Source of the DNA: Larimichthys crocea
Lineage: Eukaryota; Chordata; Actinopteri; Sciaenidae
Direction of reading: 5' to 3'
Assembly: GCF_000972845.2 (NCBI RefSeq)
Contig: NC_040012.1
Location: 11,778,930-11,842,929 of the forward strand
Length of the DNA stretch: 64,000 nucleotides
The notes under the pieces were generated by a model. It worked only from the letters and a program-made list of their open reading frames with translations, was not told the origin of the DNA and made no database searches. Below, in pieces: positions 1-11,500 of the stretch. Each line of letters begins with the position of its first letter. Positions within the stretch are counted from its first letter, which is position 1. A program made the position numbers and the translations under genes.

Positions 1-230
1 AGTGTTTCTGAGTTCTTTGCACAAAGGTGCATTGAAGTGTCAGAAATAGTGGAAACACTGGAAATGCAGTATGTTCTGCATGTGCAAATGTGTGATGTGA
101 TAGCCAACACAGGATTACATTTGCATTTCAATCACAAGCTTGAATAGAGATGTACTCCTGGGCATAGACAGAGTCACGTTGCCTTGTAGACATTAAGAAA
201 AATTCCAACACATCAATACTGGCCAAAGGT

Positions 231-252
231 AAAAAAAAAAAAAAAAAAAAAA
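231..252. repeat. Poly-A tract
   Basis: An uninterrupted run of 22 A. It could be a retroposon tail, but no SINE or LINE body is recognisable beside it. Confidence 0.9.
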
Positions 253-517
253 GGCAGCAAGACAGGCAACAGGCACCCTCGTGGTAAACACTCACAGCTC
301 AGGCATCACCTGTCACGCCAGAGACACCTGTGCGTACGAGAGACAAAAGGTCTCATTGTTACAGACAAGCCTGCCTTGCATACACGACTCCATTTCTGCT
401 GTTTTTTATCCTCACACATCCCCGATTTTTATCGCTGTAACTTGATCAGGAAAACTCATTTCAACCCCCAGAGTGACAAAGTAGGTTAAGGTCGCTCCTC
501 CGCTGCCTGCCAGCCTC

Positions 518-563
518 CAGCAGCAGCACCAGCACCAGCAGCAGCTGCTGCAGCAAGAGCAGC
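518..563. repeat. CAG/CTG-rich imperfect repeat
   Basis: Imperfect CAG and CAC triplets followed by a short palindromic CAGCTGCTG stretch, just inside the putative intron after the minus-strand donor. There is no open frame supporting a polyglutamine protein here. Confidence 0.6.
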
Positions 564-583
564 GCACTTTGCACAAGACTTAC

Positions 584-800
584 CAGTATTTATTTCGAGG
601 CATGTCATGCAACATCACTTGTTTTTTCCCATCCAGGACTCCGTCGCGTGTCCCGATCAGGGTTTCTTTGGTGTAGGTTGCTGCATCACTGCACGAAGCG
701 GCCGTTGTTGTTGCCGCTCTCCTTGCATGAAGCTCTCTCGTGTAGTGGAAATTTTCTGGTCGCTGTACTGTCTGAGCGGAGCACGGGCAGCATTTGCCTC
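584..800 (-). other. Putative first exon of an unidentified minus-strand gene
   Basis: Read on the minus strand, this GC-richer block ends in ATACTG followed by GTAAGT (donor G at 583), a near-consensus donor. The frame reading through it ends ...LHDMPRNKYW, with in-frame ATGs at 615-613 and 603-601. Coding sequence may therefore begin only 20-32 bases before the donor, the rest being 5'UTR. A CRE-like TGACGTAA (820-827) and a full TGACGTCA (1046-1053) lie just upstream, as expected near a transcription start. The 5' end is a guess. I do not recognise the peptide. The divergent arrangement with the plus-strand gene at 2.1 kb leaves about 1.3 kb between the starts. It could also be a non-coding RNA exon. 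Confidence 0.4.
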
Positions 801-819
801 CAGTATGTGGCCTTTGCGA

Positions 820-827
820 TGACGTAA
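820..827. promoter_or_regulatory. CRE/ATF-like site TGACGTAA
   Basis: The motif TGACGTAA lies immediately upstream of the putative minus-strand first exon. It is a one-mismatch CREB/ATF site. A motif match alone does not prove function. Confidence 0.35.
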
Positions 828-1045
828 TGCGGAATCTCTTCACTTGCGTCAGTGTGCTTTAGCTGCAAAATGTTTGATATGAAAACAATAAAGAAAACAA
901 TGACAGCCAAACAAGCAAAACTACAAACAAAGGAAATCAAGGAGAATGCAAAATATAAGCAGATTAATTTATATTCTAACAGAGGTGGTGGTGCAAAGGT
1001 GTGCTCATTCACTGGTTTTAAGCATTGTTTGCAGCTTTAGGAAGA

Positions 1046-1053
1046 TGACGTCA
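1046..1053. promoter_or_regulatory. Consensus CRE palindrome TGACGTCA
   Basis: A full 8-bp CREB/ATF palindrome, in the interval between the minus-strand exon at 584-800 and the plus-strand X-box promoter at 2.06 kb. It could serve the minus-strand gene. Confidence 0.45.
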
Positions 1054-1167
1054 TTAAGAAAGTCTTTGTGAATCAAAACAATACCCATCTAATAATTACA
1101 TATTGAAAGATCTTTTTGTTTTTGTAATCAAATTGCACCTTTTTTTCACATTTTGTCAAACTGATGT

Positions 1168-1243
1168 AAATGTTATACACCTTGTTGTAAATGTTTCTCA
1201 TTTCTTGTCATGTGTCCTGTGGTTGAACCATTTGGATTGTAAA
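1168..1243. repeat. Direct repeat copy A (diverged)
   Basis: Begins AAATGTTATACA and ends CCATTTGGATTGTAAA. Both ends recur in the same orientation at 1509-1566, and the interior differs by an indel of roughly 18 bases. This suggests a local duplication or two copies of one element flanking the hairpin at 1327-1366. Confidence 0.7.
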
Positions 1244-1326
1244 ATCAATAGCTTACATCTATTTGTAAATAAAATAACCATTAGACTGCAGAGGTTTTGC
1301 AACCACCAATTAAAATGTCCAAAGGC

Positions 1327-1366
1327 TGTATAGTATTTGCATCATTTTTTGAGCAAATACTATACA
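1327..1366. repeat. Perfect inverted repeat, 14-bp arms, 12-nt loop
   Basis: The left arm TGTATAGTATTTGC (1327-1340) is the exact reverse complement of 1353-1366. It lies between the two direct-repeat copies. It may be the end structure of a small transposon, or a hairpin. Confidence 0.85.
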
Positions 1367-1508
1367 TGAGCTAGTGTGTGTTGGAATTTTTAATATAAGA
1401 TAGACTTTACTGACCCCCCATAGCTCACAATACACAGGGTGAATAAGAAAATACTCATAAATAATAATTTAAAAAAACATATAGATATACACTATATACA
1501 CACATTAT

Positions 1509-1566
1509 AAATGTTATACATCATGTTGCTCATTTCCCCCTGAGGTTAAACCATTTGGATTGTAAA
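1509..1566. repeat. Direct repeat copy B (diverged)
   Basis: Matches copy A at 1168-1243 at both ends (AAATGTTATACA and CCATTTGGATTGTAAA), and is shorter in the middle. Confidence 0.7.
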
Positions 1567-1689
1567 CACTGAATGCATCCAGTCACGAGATTACACTATT
1601 AGTTAGTGCAACTTTCAAAGTATTTATATGATTTTATATGTACATCTTGCACAGATACATCTACTGTATATATAACAGTAAATATAATT

Positions 1690-1765
1690 AACACAGTAAA
1701 AAAGAAAAAAAAAAATATATATATATATAATAAAAAATATATATATATAATTTTTTTTAAAGAAA
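1690..1765. repeat. AT-rich low-complexity tract, partly self-complementary
   Basis: A-runs, alternating AT blocks and T-runs (two ATATATATATATA segments separated by ATAAAAA, ending in poly-T). The small ORFs on both strands here are low-complexity artefacts. Confidence 0.75.
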
Positions 1766-2058
1766 GGTCCAACTGCATCACCTGTAAAACAAATCAAGAA
1801 AATCAAAATAATACATGTTATTTGAATATTAGCCTATGACAATCAACATACACAGAAGTAAAAAAAATATATAAATGTGATACTAGGATACTAGTATGTA
1901 TCTGTAAACAGGCAGAAGTCCTAACTATTTCTGCTTAACAGAAGTCCATATCCATTAAGTGTCGAGTGTGAAACACCTCTCAGTGTTGCTAAACAGCAGC
2001 ACAAACGTTCACTGCTGCTCTTGAACGCAACTCACCGCCTCTCCAAGCGCAGCCCCTT

Positions 2059-2071
2059 GTTGCTAAGCAAC
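2059..2071. promoter_or_regulatory. RFX X-box palindrome at the ccdc178 promoter
   Basis: GTTGCT-A-AGCAAC is a perfect 6-bp inverted repeat with a 1-nt spacer, fitting the RFX-family X-box. It lies about 185 bases upstream of the inferred first-exon donor (2255/2256) and about 475 bases upstream of the ATG. RFX factors drive ciliary and flagellar genes in animals. This placement suggests expression in ciliated cells or sperm, which fits a long coiled-coil protein. The motif is seen directly; regulation is inferred. Confidence 0.6.
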
Positions 2072-2089
2072 CTGCGTAGAAGATTGACA

Positions 2090-2255
2090 GCAAACTTGAG
2101 TTGATTCATTTCGGAGAAAAACTTTTAAACTTTTAAACTTTTATTTATTTATATATTTATTTATTTTTTACAGGAGAGTTATCACAAGGAATAACCCAAA
2201 AAACTTTGAAGACGGCTAACAGAAAGCTGGCTGACAAAGGTGTGTTATAATACAA
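2090..2255 (+). other. ccdc178: ccdc178 5'UTR exon 1 (approximate start)
   Basis: The sequence before 2256 ends TACAA|GTAAGT, a strong donor, and the next good acceptor (TTTCCAG, ending 2505) leads to the exon with the start codon. No long frame crosses this exon. The 5' end is placed just downstream of the X-box and is a guess. Confidence 0.45.
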
Positions 2256-2505
2256 GTAAGTTGATATCCAGCCATTTTTTCGCTTTCACTTTCTTCCATG
2301 ACAACGAACCCCCCCCGAGCTGCTCATTAATTTGTCATTAGCGAAGTTAATTAACCGTCAACTTAACGTTAGCTAAGAGAGCGAGTCGAGGTATCAGTTG
2401 CAAACTCTGTAGCTAACGTTAGACAAGTTTGTCTTGAAAGTTTTAACGCCTGATATCAAAATTAATAAAGTAGCAGACGTTAATTGACGTTAGTTTATTT
2501 TCCAG

Positions 2506-2592
2506 GTTAAAGTGCTGACCGTAAACTTTCAGCCATGCCGGACGTTGAACCACTCAGATTCCCATCGAGGGAAGGTCGACCAAGTCAGCAAG
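2506..2592 (+). CDS. ccdc178: ccdc178 first coding exon (ATG at 2535)
   Basis: The acceptor TTTTCCAG ends at 2505. The ATG at 2535 has context CAGCC|ATG|C. The exon encodes MPDVEPLRFPSREGRPSQQ and ends at AAG|GTGAGA (2592), phase 1. Bases 2506-2534 are 5'UTR. Confidence 0.7.
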
Positions 2593-5500
2593 GTGAGAGC
2601 AGCATTATCAATAACATTTACTTTATCTTTATTATTTCTAAGTATGCAGAAAAACAGTCAGTGTTTTACTTTATATTTATCGACTGGCCACTTTATTAAG
2701 TACACTTGTGATCCAATGCAATGTTTCAACTTTTGCTGACACTGTCAGAGATGTGTTGATTTAACTATATAACAGTAATGTTAAACTGGACTGCTTTATT
2801 TTATTATTATTTTTCCTATTTTGGCCACCCCATTTATAAACATGAGAAACAACTTTCAGTATAATGCACTCCTGTACAACTATATCACCCAGTACCTCAA
2901 TAATAGACATAAAAACGAATTAATACCTGACAGTGTCAACAAAAACTGAAACATTATAAGCTTTATAAAAGTAGAAGTTATAGCAGAGCTGTCACATTGG
3001 ATTGTACAAGTTTTTAATTATTAAAAATAATAATTATTAGTGTGTTTGTTGTGTTTTACTGCTGTAGATGGTTAAGGTTCAGCTACTTTATACTGTTAAT
3101 CTACAGCAATCGTACATTTTTGACTTGACAGGAGTAGAAAATTGTTCAATTCAGATAAATGCTGAGTGCAAAAAAGTACAATATTTGCCCTTAATATGTA
3201 GTATCAGTATAACGTTGGCTAAAATGGAAATACTCAAATAAGGCCTTGAACCTTAAATTTGTACTTGTATACAGTACTTGAGTACATGTACTTAGTTATA
3301 CTCCATACAGTGTTACTCAAACGTTTTACACTGTGCACAACCTAATATTTGGCTCTCCAACTAACACCATTATGACAGATGTTAAAATACCATCAATCCT
3401 ATTGAGCTACAGGCAGTTCACACAGGAATCAGTGGAAAAGGTGTACTCCTGATCTGCCTCTTTCTTCCATATATTCCCTGTTTGGAGCCATGATTACAGT
3501 GTTTTGAAATAATTTATTTTACTTACTGTCTCCACGTCTAACTAATCATGGATGTGCGAATGCTACACACTACCTGCATGAAGGTGATAATAAAACAGGA
3601 AGTATTACAGGAAATGCCAAACATATTTTAGATAGTGATATAATAGTTTTAGCGTTTTTTTTTTTCAATCAAAATTTTTGAGTATTTTGTTTAATATTTT
3701 GAAATGTATTTATTTTTTAAATACACTATGTACCACAGTTTGGTTTGATAATAATAATTATCTTTTTCTTTGTGAAATAAATCAGCTTTAACATCACACT
3801 CTTTATTCATTTTCACACTTAATGTTATAATGAACTAAATAAAATAAAAAATACTAAAACAAAATTTCACCAGTTCACCTGCAGACCACACCTGTCTCCA
3901 AATACAGTAGAAAGTTGGGCACACGCCATGAATTTGTGGTGGTGAATAAATGTCAATACATTTGGTTGATAATTACTTTTAAATATCATAATAATGTTAT
4001 TAGTGAGTGTGGCAGGTGAAGGTGATTGGCCCTGAGGCTCACATGGGCCTGCTCTGAGGCTATAATACACCCTGTCAGTATGATTTAGAGCTTATTCAGC
4101 CAGCTCATGACATATTACCTCACCACCTTCCTACCCCACTTGGTTCTTTCACTGTGTATTATTCATCTAAACTGCTTAGCAACAGATGGCCTTCATTTCG
4201 GGTCTCCACACACTTTTTCCTCGACTGTTCTTGTATTGTTCTGAGTCAGCTCAGCCACAAGCCAGTCCCCTAATCACTGGAGCATCATGACAAGTATACT
4301 GTTCAGTAGAGTTTGTGAGCTACTTATTTCTTACCTGTTTGTTGACAGTTCTGGTTGTTTCTTCACTTGTTGGTCATTTCCCTGTTGCTGCTCAGCAGAC
4401 AGAAACATGTAACAAAGGGGCCTCTCAACTGTCCAAACGCGATGCTGTCTGTAAAAAGGTGCCAGATGTCAGCGTAATGGAACCCCTGGCAAGACAGGTG
4501 ATTGGCCAGACCGCCAACACCTGTGACAGGATACTCCTCTTGGTCTTTCTTTCAGTTGTTCAGGTTCAGCTGAATCTGTGGATGGGCCCTTTATCCAGGG
4601 CTGTCTCTCACCCTGCAAAGTTGAGCACACACCCATAGTTGATAGAAGCAGTATGTGCCTGAGAGAGGACACGTAAACACAATCAGTCCACCCATTGTTC
4701 TCTATCTGTATTCTGTACATCTGGTTATATCCAGAAAAAAGCTACCCTCAAAATAAAATAATGGAAAATTGAATAAATGAAATGAAATTAATTGAAATGT
4801 ATTGCCTACCATAAACAGCCCTCTCTCTTGTGGGCCTTGCAGTGATAAAAACAACACTATCTTATACTGCAGCGTACAATATGAAGACAGAATTCATAAT
4901 ATAATGTACAACTCTGAACAGTTCTGTCAGAAGTGCAAAACTGATGCAAATTTTACTGTACGTTACATGATTTTCTATATAGTTTTTATTGATTCATAGA
5001 TACAGAAGCATCAAATTTAACTTGTAAATAAACATAAGCACCAACAGTCAGCATATCCAACATATAATAACACAATATATACAAAGGCCTGTGATAAATT
5101 AACATCTGTGATGCAACCAAAATGAACATTCAGCGCCAGATTTTCAAAGTGTCTCAGAAGTCTTATATACAAAGTTTCCCCCTTCATTAATTTAAATTAA
5201 TTCCAGCCCACATTTGTTCATATGATGCAATTTCTGACATCACTTACATCCATTTTTTAACATCTGGAGTGGCTGTCCTCTTCCATAATCCGAGGATTGT
5301 TCAAGCAGCTGTGACCACCCCAACCTTTAAAACAGCTCGCTCATATTTAGATATATTTGGCACTTCTGCTTGATCCCCTAACAGATCATACAGATACCAT
5401 CACACCTGGCCATTTACTCATGTGTTCTATATTTTCTTCAAAAACAGGTATACCAGTGTACATCTCCAAATTACATGTAAAAATGTTCCCTTGACATGAT

Positions 5501-8500
5501 TTTCTATAGTTTTCTTTTTGGTATCTAATGATATATATTTTCTACAATTCCTGTGAGAGATCATCTCAGTGCCACAACATAAGGCACAAGGACCAAAATT
5601 AGTTTGACAGAAGCAGAAATGCATTTGTTGTTCCAAATCTTCATGTTGTTTGTTTTCCAATACTAACTATAGGCTTATTAAATGAATCATTCAGAGATGT
5701 AATTACTGTAACCGTAGTGTTTATGGTAGCATTCACATATTCTCAGATCTTGTAGGGTTGCAATCTGCACCACTGGTGTTTTTTTTCTTCTCTTTTTATC
5801 AGCCAGATGGCGTCCTTTCACCACTAAGAATTGTGCCCTTGGGTTTGTCTTCAGATGTTCAAATTAGTTGTCTCTGCTCTCTCACTGATGCTTCCAATAT
5901 ATTGCAGAGTCTGTGCAAGCAAAATCGAAGAGACAGTACAGCATCTTTCACAGTCAAATACATTTTTGTAATTGCTTTTCAAAATAAAGTTAATGAAGAA
6001 GGGTGAGTCTTTGTTCCAATAAAAGTTGTTTTCTGAGTTTCCAGTGAGGGCTAGTTCATCAGTAATGAATTATTTCAGCGATGTTGTGCTATTATGTAAA
6101 TAAAAAAGTGTAGTGTAGGGTTTGCTTTTCATTGCTTCTATTAAACTGTGTTTGTGATAAACAAATTTAAGGTGGATTTACAGATCTCAATATTATGTGT
6201 CTCTCAAGATCAAACAGATCTTCAAGCTGTCTGCTCTGGTAGACGTCGCACTTGTGCTTTGCTCAATAGTCCCTCGCCAAGTGTCAACAGTGCTATTTAC
6301 CATATCCAAGAGATGAAGATGACTGTGGAAAATTGGTGTCAACAGGTAAACTGATGTCAGATGTGATCAGATGTGTGAAAAGATTAAAAGGCAAATATGA
6401 GATATGAGTAAAAAAAATCTATTTTAAAGTTCATTTTCTTTTTTCTTATACCAGTCCGGAAAATATCAGCCACAAATTGATCAGGACAAGCACCAATACA
6501 GTAAAGCTTTAAGGTGAGGTCTTCTGTTGTTTTCATTTATTCATTTATATTCAGAAGAACATAAAGACATGACATAAGATAAACTCCTTTTTAACAGATT
6601 TCAGTCCAGAGACTCTGATACTGAATCAGTGACGTCGACAGAGTTGTTCGTTGAAGGCATCGCAATTAGTGCAAGAGGTGAAATTCAATAAAGTCATTTC
6701 TAAAAAAAATGTGCCTTAATTTCTGTTGTAGTAAAAATGCTGGAGATGCTCTAGGTTTAGATGTTGCTTCATTCCTTGCAGTGGTGGCTTGTCAGTGTGA
6801 GAATAATTGAGTCCCAGTTACTGGTTCACATATTTTCTCTACATAATAATTAATTAGACACTATCCAGCGTTCAACTCTGCTAATAAAATACCATGGATC
6901 AAGTTTATGTTTATCTGCACTTTGTAGCTGGTCAGAATATGTTAACATAGCTCTGCTAAAATTAGTTTAGTTGTTTATGCTTTTGTTTATTGAGTTGAAA
7001 GTGATGATACAGCCCGAAACAGTGTTCCAATCTCCAATCGTAAAGTTTTTCATCCTCTAGAAAGTTGTCCATTATCGCCACTATTGAAGAAAATAAATGA
7101 TGTCCTTGGAGAGGTTGTGTATCTGATTGAGCGGCTGGAGGCTGATAGGCAGTATGCAGAGGAAGCTCTCTACAAAGAGAAGAGGAGAAAAAGGTTTTTG
7201 GAGGACAAAGTTGACAGTATTTCACTGTGGAAGCAACAAGAGCACTCCTTTGTAGTCCAAAAAGGTCAGCACCTCCTCATACACATAAATTGTGTCTTGT
7301 GAAGTGCTGTGATGTTGTTGTTCTTCAAGACAAATAAAATCGAATTCATGTTTGACATTTGCTTTTTTTTTCCTAGAGCATGAGGCTTGCATTCGAGACA
7401 TCACTGAACTCAAGTGGCAGCTAAAACTGGAAAGAGAGAAACTTGATCAAACCCAGGAGAAACTGTCACATACTGAGGTGTTGAACCAGCGCTTACACGA
7501 GGACATCAGTTTTGCCAAAAAACAAGTTCCTGTTGTGAAGGAAAACCTCGACCTACAGAGAGGAATCATAAGTCAGATCAACGCTGCACAAGCTGAGGTA
7601 ACCTCTAATTTGATTTATTTTTGTTTTAATACCTTTTCTATTTAAATTTTTAAATCCAGAAAACCTGGACTGTGTTTGACAGCGGCATGGTGAATAGCTC
7701 TGTCTTCAGTGCATTATTTTGGCATTTTTGCAATAATTATCCAGCTAACAGGTAAGAATTTGTTGTTGACACAGTTCAGTTCTGTCAAGTTAAAAATGTT
7801 GTTCATGTACCTTTTTTTAACTACTTGTTATCCCCTGATTAGTGGCACTTAAGTTTACAACTGTAGTTTCATACTGATACTGATGATGTGCTGCAAGCAA
7901 GCACAATAAAATATGCACCCAATAAGGTGAATGTTTAAGTTTTTGATTAGTATTTCTGTCACACATAAGCTCTATCTCACTCAGCCACTCTCTCTTTTCT
8001 AACTCTGTTTTTAATCCACAAGTGGCATGGATTTAGGGATTGCAATGTTTGTTGGTCTATTGGTCCAGTGTTCCTCCAGCAATTTGGTGTACAGTAAAAA
8101 TCATTCCATTTTAACAACTGACTGGATTGCTCTGAAATTTGGTACAGCCATTCATGGCCCCCAGAGGATGAATCCTAATAACTTTCATAATTCCCTGACT
8201 TTTCATTTAGCTTTTCCACTTGTTAATTTCTTCAGTTCAAGTCAGGATGCATTAAAATCTAATGACCAAACTCAGCCTCAGTCTTGAAGCAGTTTAAGCA
8301 AAGTTTAGAGAGATGGGGTCAACATATAACAGGTTAACTTGAAGGTTGACTTGAAACCATGGTGGCTTTATGGTTAATAAATGAAACACCAGAATGATTC
8401 AGTGTTAGAACATGAAATATTTGTTTGTCTTTTTAATTACATCTCAACAAGCCATTGGCTCTGAGTGTTGTGAAGATGTTAACCCTGGGCTCTGGTATTC

Positions 8501-11500
8501 AAGTGTGAATCTTGTGTGAATGCCCAGGATTAACAGCTAGCCTTGGGCTTTCTGGATTTAGGTTTTAAGGTTTTTCAAAGCTATGTAAAAGTGCGTAACT
8601 TCACTTTTGGCTTGTGGCAGTGGCTCCCTGTATTTATGGGATTCAAAATATCTAGTTTTGACAGGGTATGAATTGATTACAAGATAAAATATTGTCTTTA
8701 ACCCTTACATACTGTTCGGATCAAAATTGACCCGGATCTATTGAGATATCGAGAGAATCAAGGAAAATGGCAACCTTGAAACAGTATTTTTTCATAATTT
8801 CTTGGCCAGGTTCCCAAAGGGACAGGCACCTGCAGCTCTTTGAAGGCTCAGGGGGGAACCTCAAAACAGTGAAATAGTTAAACAGCATAGGAGTGGTCAT
8901 ACAGAAGTCAGAGGGTGCCTTGACACAGACACTTCCACCTGCAATGTAACAACATAATCTAAAAATAGATCCATGATGAGGAAGCTGATGAGGAGGACGT
9001 GTCAGTAAGAAATGACTGATGGGTGCAAGTGTTATATTATAACAATTCCAGAATGTTCTTTCCATTTTCACCTAAATAAAATCTATTAAATAGAGGATTT
9101 TCTTGACCTGGACCACACTGTGAAGGCATTGAATATGAACAGTTGTAAGGGTTAATATTAGTACCTTTATTAAATTGTTAAAAAATCATATCTGAGCAAA
9201 AAGAAAGCCTCTCTCTCCCTCTTTATTTTTTAGGCTGATGAAGTCTGCTCAAAAACACAAAGTGATCTCAGACTGCTTCAGATGGAGTTAAAAAAGATGG
9301 AGCTGGACGCCAACAATGAAAAGACATCACTTGAACATGCACTGTTGATGATGAAGAATGATCTGGATAACAGATTGTGAGTATCTACCTGCTGTAAAAA
9401 AAAAGGGCTAAATATTAGTATTTCCTGTTTAAAGTGTTTTTATATTTAGGATTATGTCGCTGGTTTCTGATGTCTGTTAAAATCATATGACACCTAAAAC
9501 AATGTTATGGTCAACACTTTAACCACTATTTTAAATTATTGCACAAGGCATATTAAATTAATTATAATAATATATTAAACTGCATGTAACCATAGCAACA
9601 ATACTTGTGCTTAATGCTGCATTACCAGATAATAAGTCTCACTGTAACGGGCCTAAATATTTGACTACAAACAAACTTTGAAAAGGACTTGAATAGAGGT
9701 GTGCTGATATACGGCAATAATGGACTTGACTTCAATGTTTTAGATTTGTTCTTTGATGCTGATAAAGCCAAGACAAGAATATCTACGTGGGCTTGATTCC
9801 TGCTTTGTAAAAAATAACTTTGCTTGTTGAAGGATACATTTTCTGTTCAAGTACACAGTATATATGTTGTAGATGATTTTCTTGTATTATATTGAGAATC
9901 ATGAGTCGCACAGCAACAGCACTGTGTTTTGAGTTATCCTATGATCCTCAGTGAGCACTGGATTTCAAAAACTACTTTGAATCTTTGAACTTTTTTTCTC
10001 CAGGGAAGATTTAAAGGCGTTGAAGATGCTCAAGGAAGGTATATGTGGTGAAATAAAGGATACAGAAAAGACGATTGCTCTTACAGAAGAAAAGTGTGCA
10101 GCCATAACACAACGTATCCCTGAAACAATGGAGCTCGAGAAAACTGAAAAAGACAGGGTAACTGATATTGTCCATATTTAAATGTCTAAATTTAAAAAAA
10201 GGACCTTACCACAGTGTACAAAAACAGCAGCGTTTTCTTCTCCTCTCTAATAGATTTTGCAATCGAAACTTCAAATTGAGGATGAAATGCAACAAAATAA
10301 GAAATTAAAAGAGAAACTAATTGCACTGCAAGAAGACATTGAGAAAACTGTAAGTATTGCCACAGTGGTGTTAAAATGTCTTTATGTTGGTGCTGCTTTG
10401 GCTTCTTATGTGTGTCTTGATAGTTCATTGGTTAGAGCATGGCACATAACTGCCAGACTATGATTGGAGTCTCACTGGAGCTATGCATGCTAATAATGTT
10501 TGAATTCATGGCACTGTAAGGTGTTTTGGATAAGTGCATCCACTGAGTGCCACACTGTATGTTCTGTTATCCACAGAGACTTAATGGGGAAGCAGAGGTC
10601 TCCTGCATAGAAGAGCAGCTCCGTTCAAAGCAGAATACTTTTGCAGCACTTCGGAAAGAAAACATGCAGTATGAACAGAACGTAGAAGACTACAATATAA
10701 AACTCAGTGAGAGGTACAGTGTACAGTGGCACATCAAACCTCCCATTATTTGGTATTACTGTATACTGTAGTGGCCACATACATGTGTTTATTGTTACTT
10801 TTCTGTGTCATTTTCCTTAGCAAGAAAGCAGTGAAGCAGATGCGTGAGGAGAGGAAGCAGATGCTCCAGAAAATCATTGACAATGACGAGCAGTGGGAAA
10901 AGGCCAAGGAGGAAGTGACCCAAGTTATAGCCCAGCACAGTGTCACCCAGACTAAACTGGATGAGCAGGAGCAGCTCACCTTCATGGAAGAACAGAGGGC
11001 CAGGGTCAGTGACAACATATGTACATGTTCTATGTATGCTGAATGGGTTGTAAGGAAAATATGAGATACCAAATGCTATGTTTTTCACTGCTTGTTCTAT
11101 TCTCTACAGAAAGAGATAGAAAACCTGAGGAAAGATCTGTCAGGTCAGGTGACGGCCCTGGAACTACTGAAGGTGAATTCATGAGACGGACGACATTGTA
11201 CTCAGAGTGATCTGAACAAAGCAGAGTTAAATTGAAATTTAGAGAATATATCTCTATATTTTTAATTTTCTGTAGAACACAGAATAGCTATGTTGAGAGA
11301 GGCATAAAGAGGTGAAGCTTCACAAAGCACAGTCTCAATAAAAACTGAACATTATACGTTTCATAAAGGTAGTTTTAAATGCCTAATTTTGCTGTTTTTC
11401 TATTACAGTTTTTTAACCCCCTGTACATGTTTTAAGACTTTAGGATAATGACATTCTGCTTGCTCTTGTATTTCCTTTTGCATCAGGGTGAGTGTACAAA

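Larger units (their letters stand above)
1..583. other. Non-coding left edge; would be intron 1 of the minus-strand gene
   Basis: I see no credible coding exon here. The stretch holds a 22-base poly-A run (231-252) and a CAG/CTG-rich patch (about 518-563). If the minus-strand exon ending at 584 is real, this is the start of its first intron. Confidence 0.4.

Noticed and set aside
686..1012. 108-aa minus-strand ORF with hydrophobic stretch
   Set aside because: Runs across the CRE and the putative promoter in another frame from the donor-linked one; the hydrophobic segment comes from AT-rich sequence.
4315..4638. 107-aa plus-strand ORF with a hydrophobic, signal-like start in ccdc178 intron 2
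   Set aside because: No acceptor or donor in phase with ccdc178, and the sequence after the hydrophobic start shows no family resemblance.
5427..5660. 77-aa minus-strand ORF (MENKQHEDLEQQMHF)
   Set aside because: Lies in intron 2 of ccdc178, has no splice support or recognisable domain; may be transposon debris.
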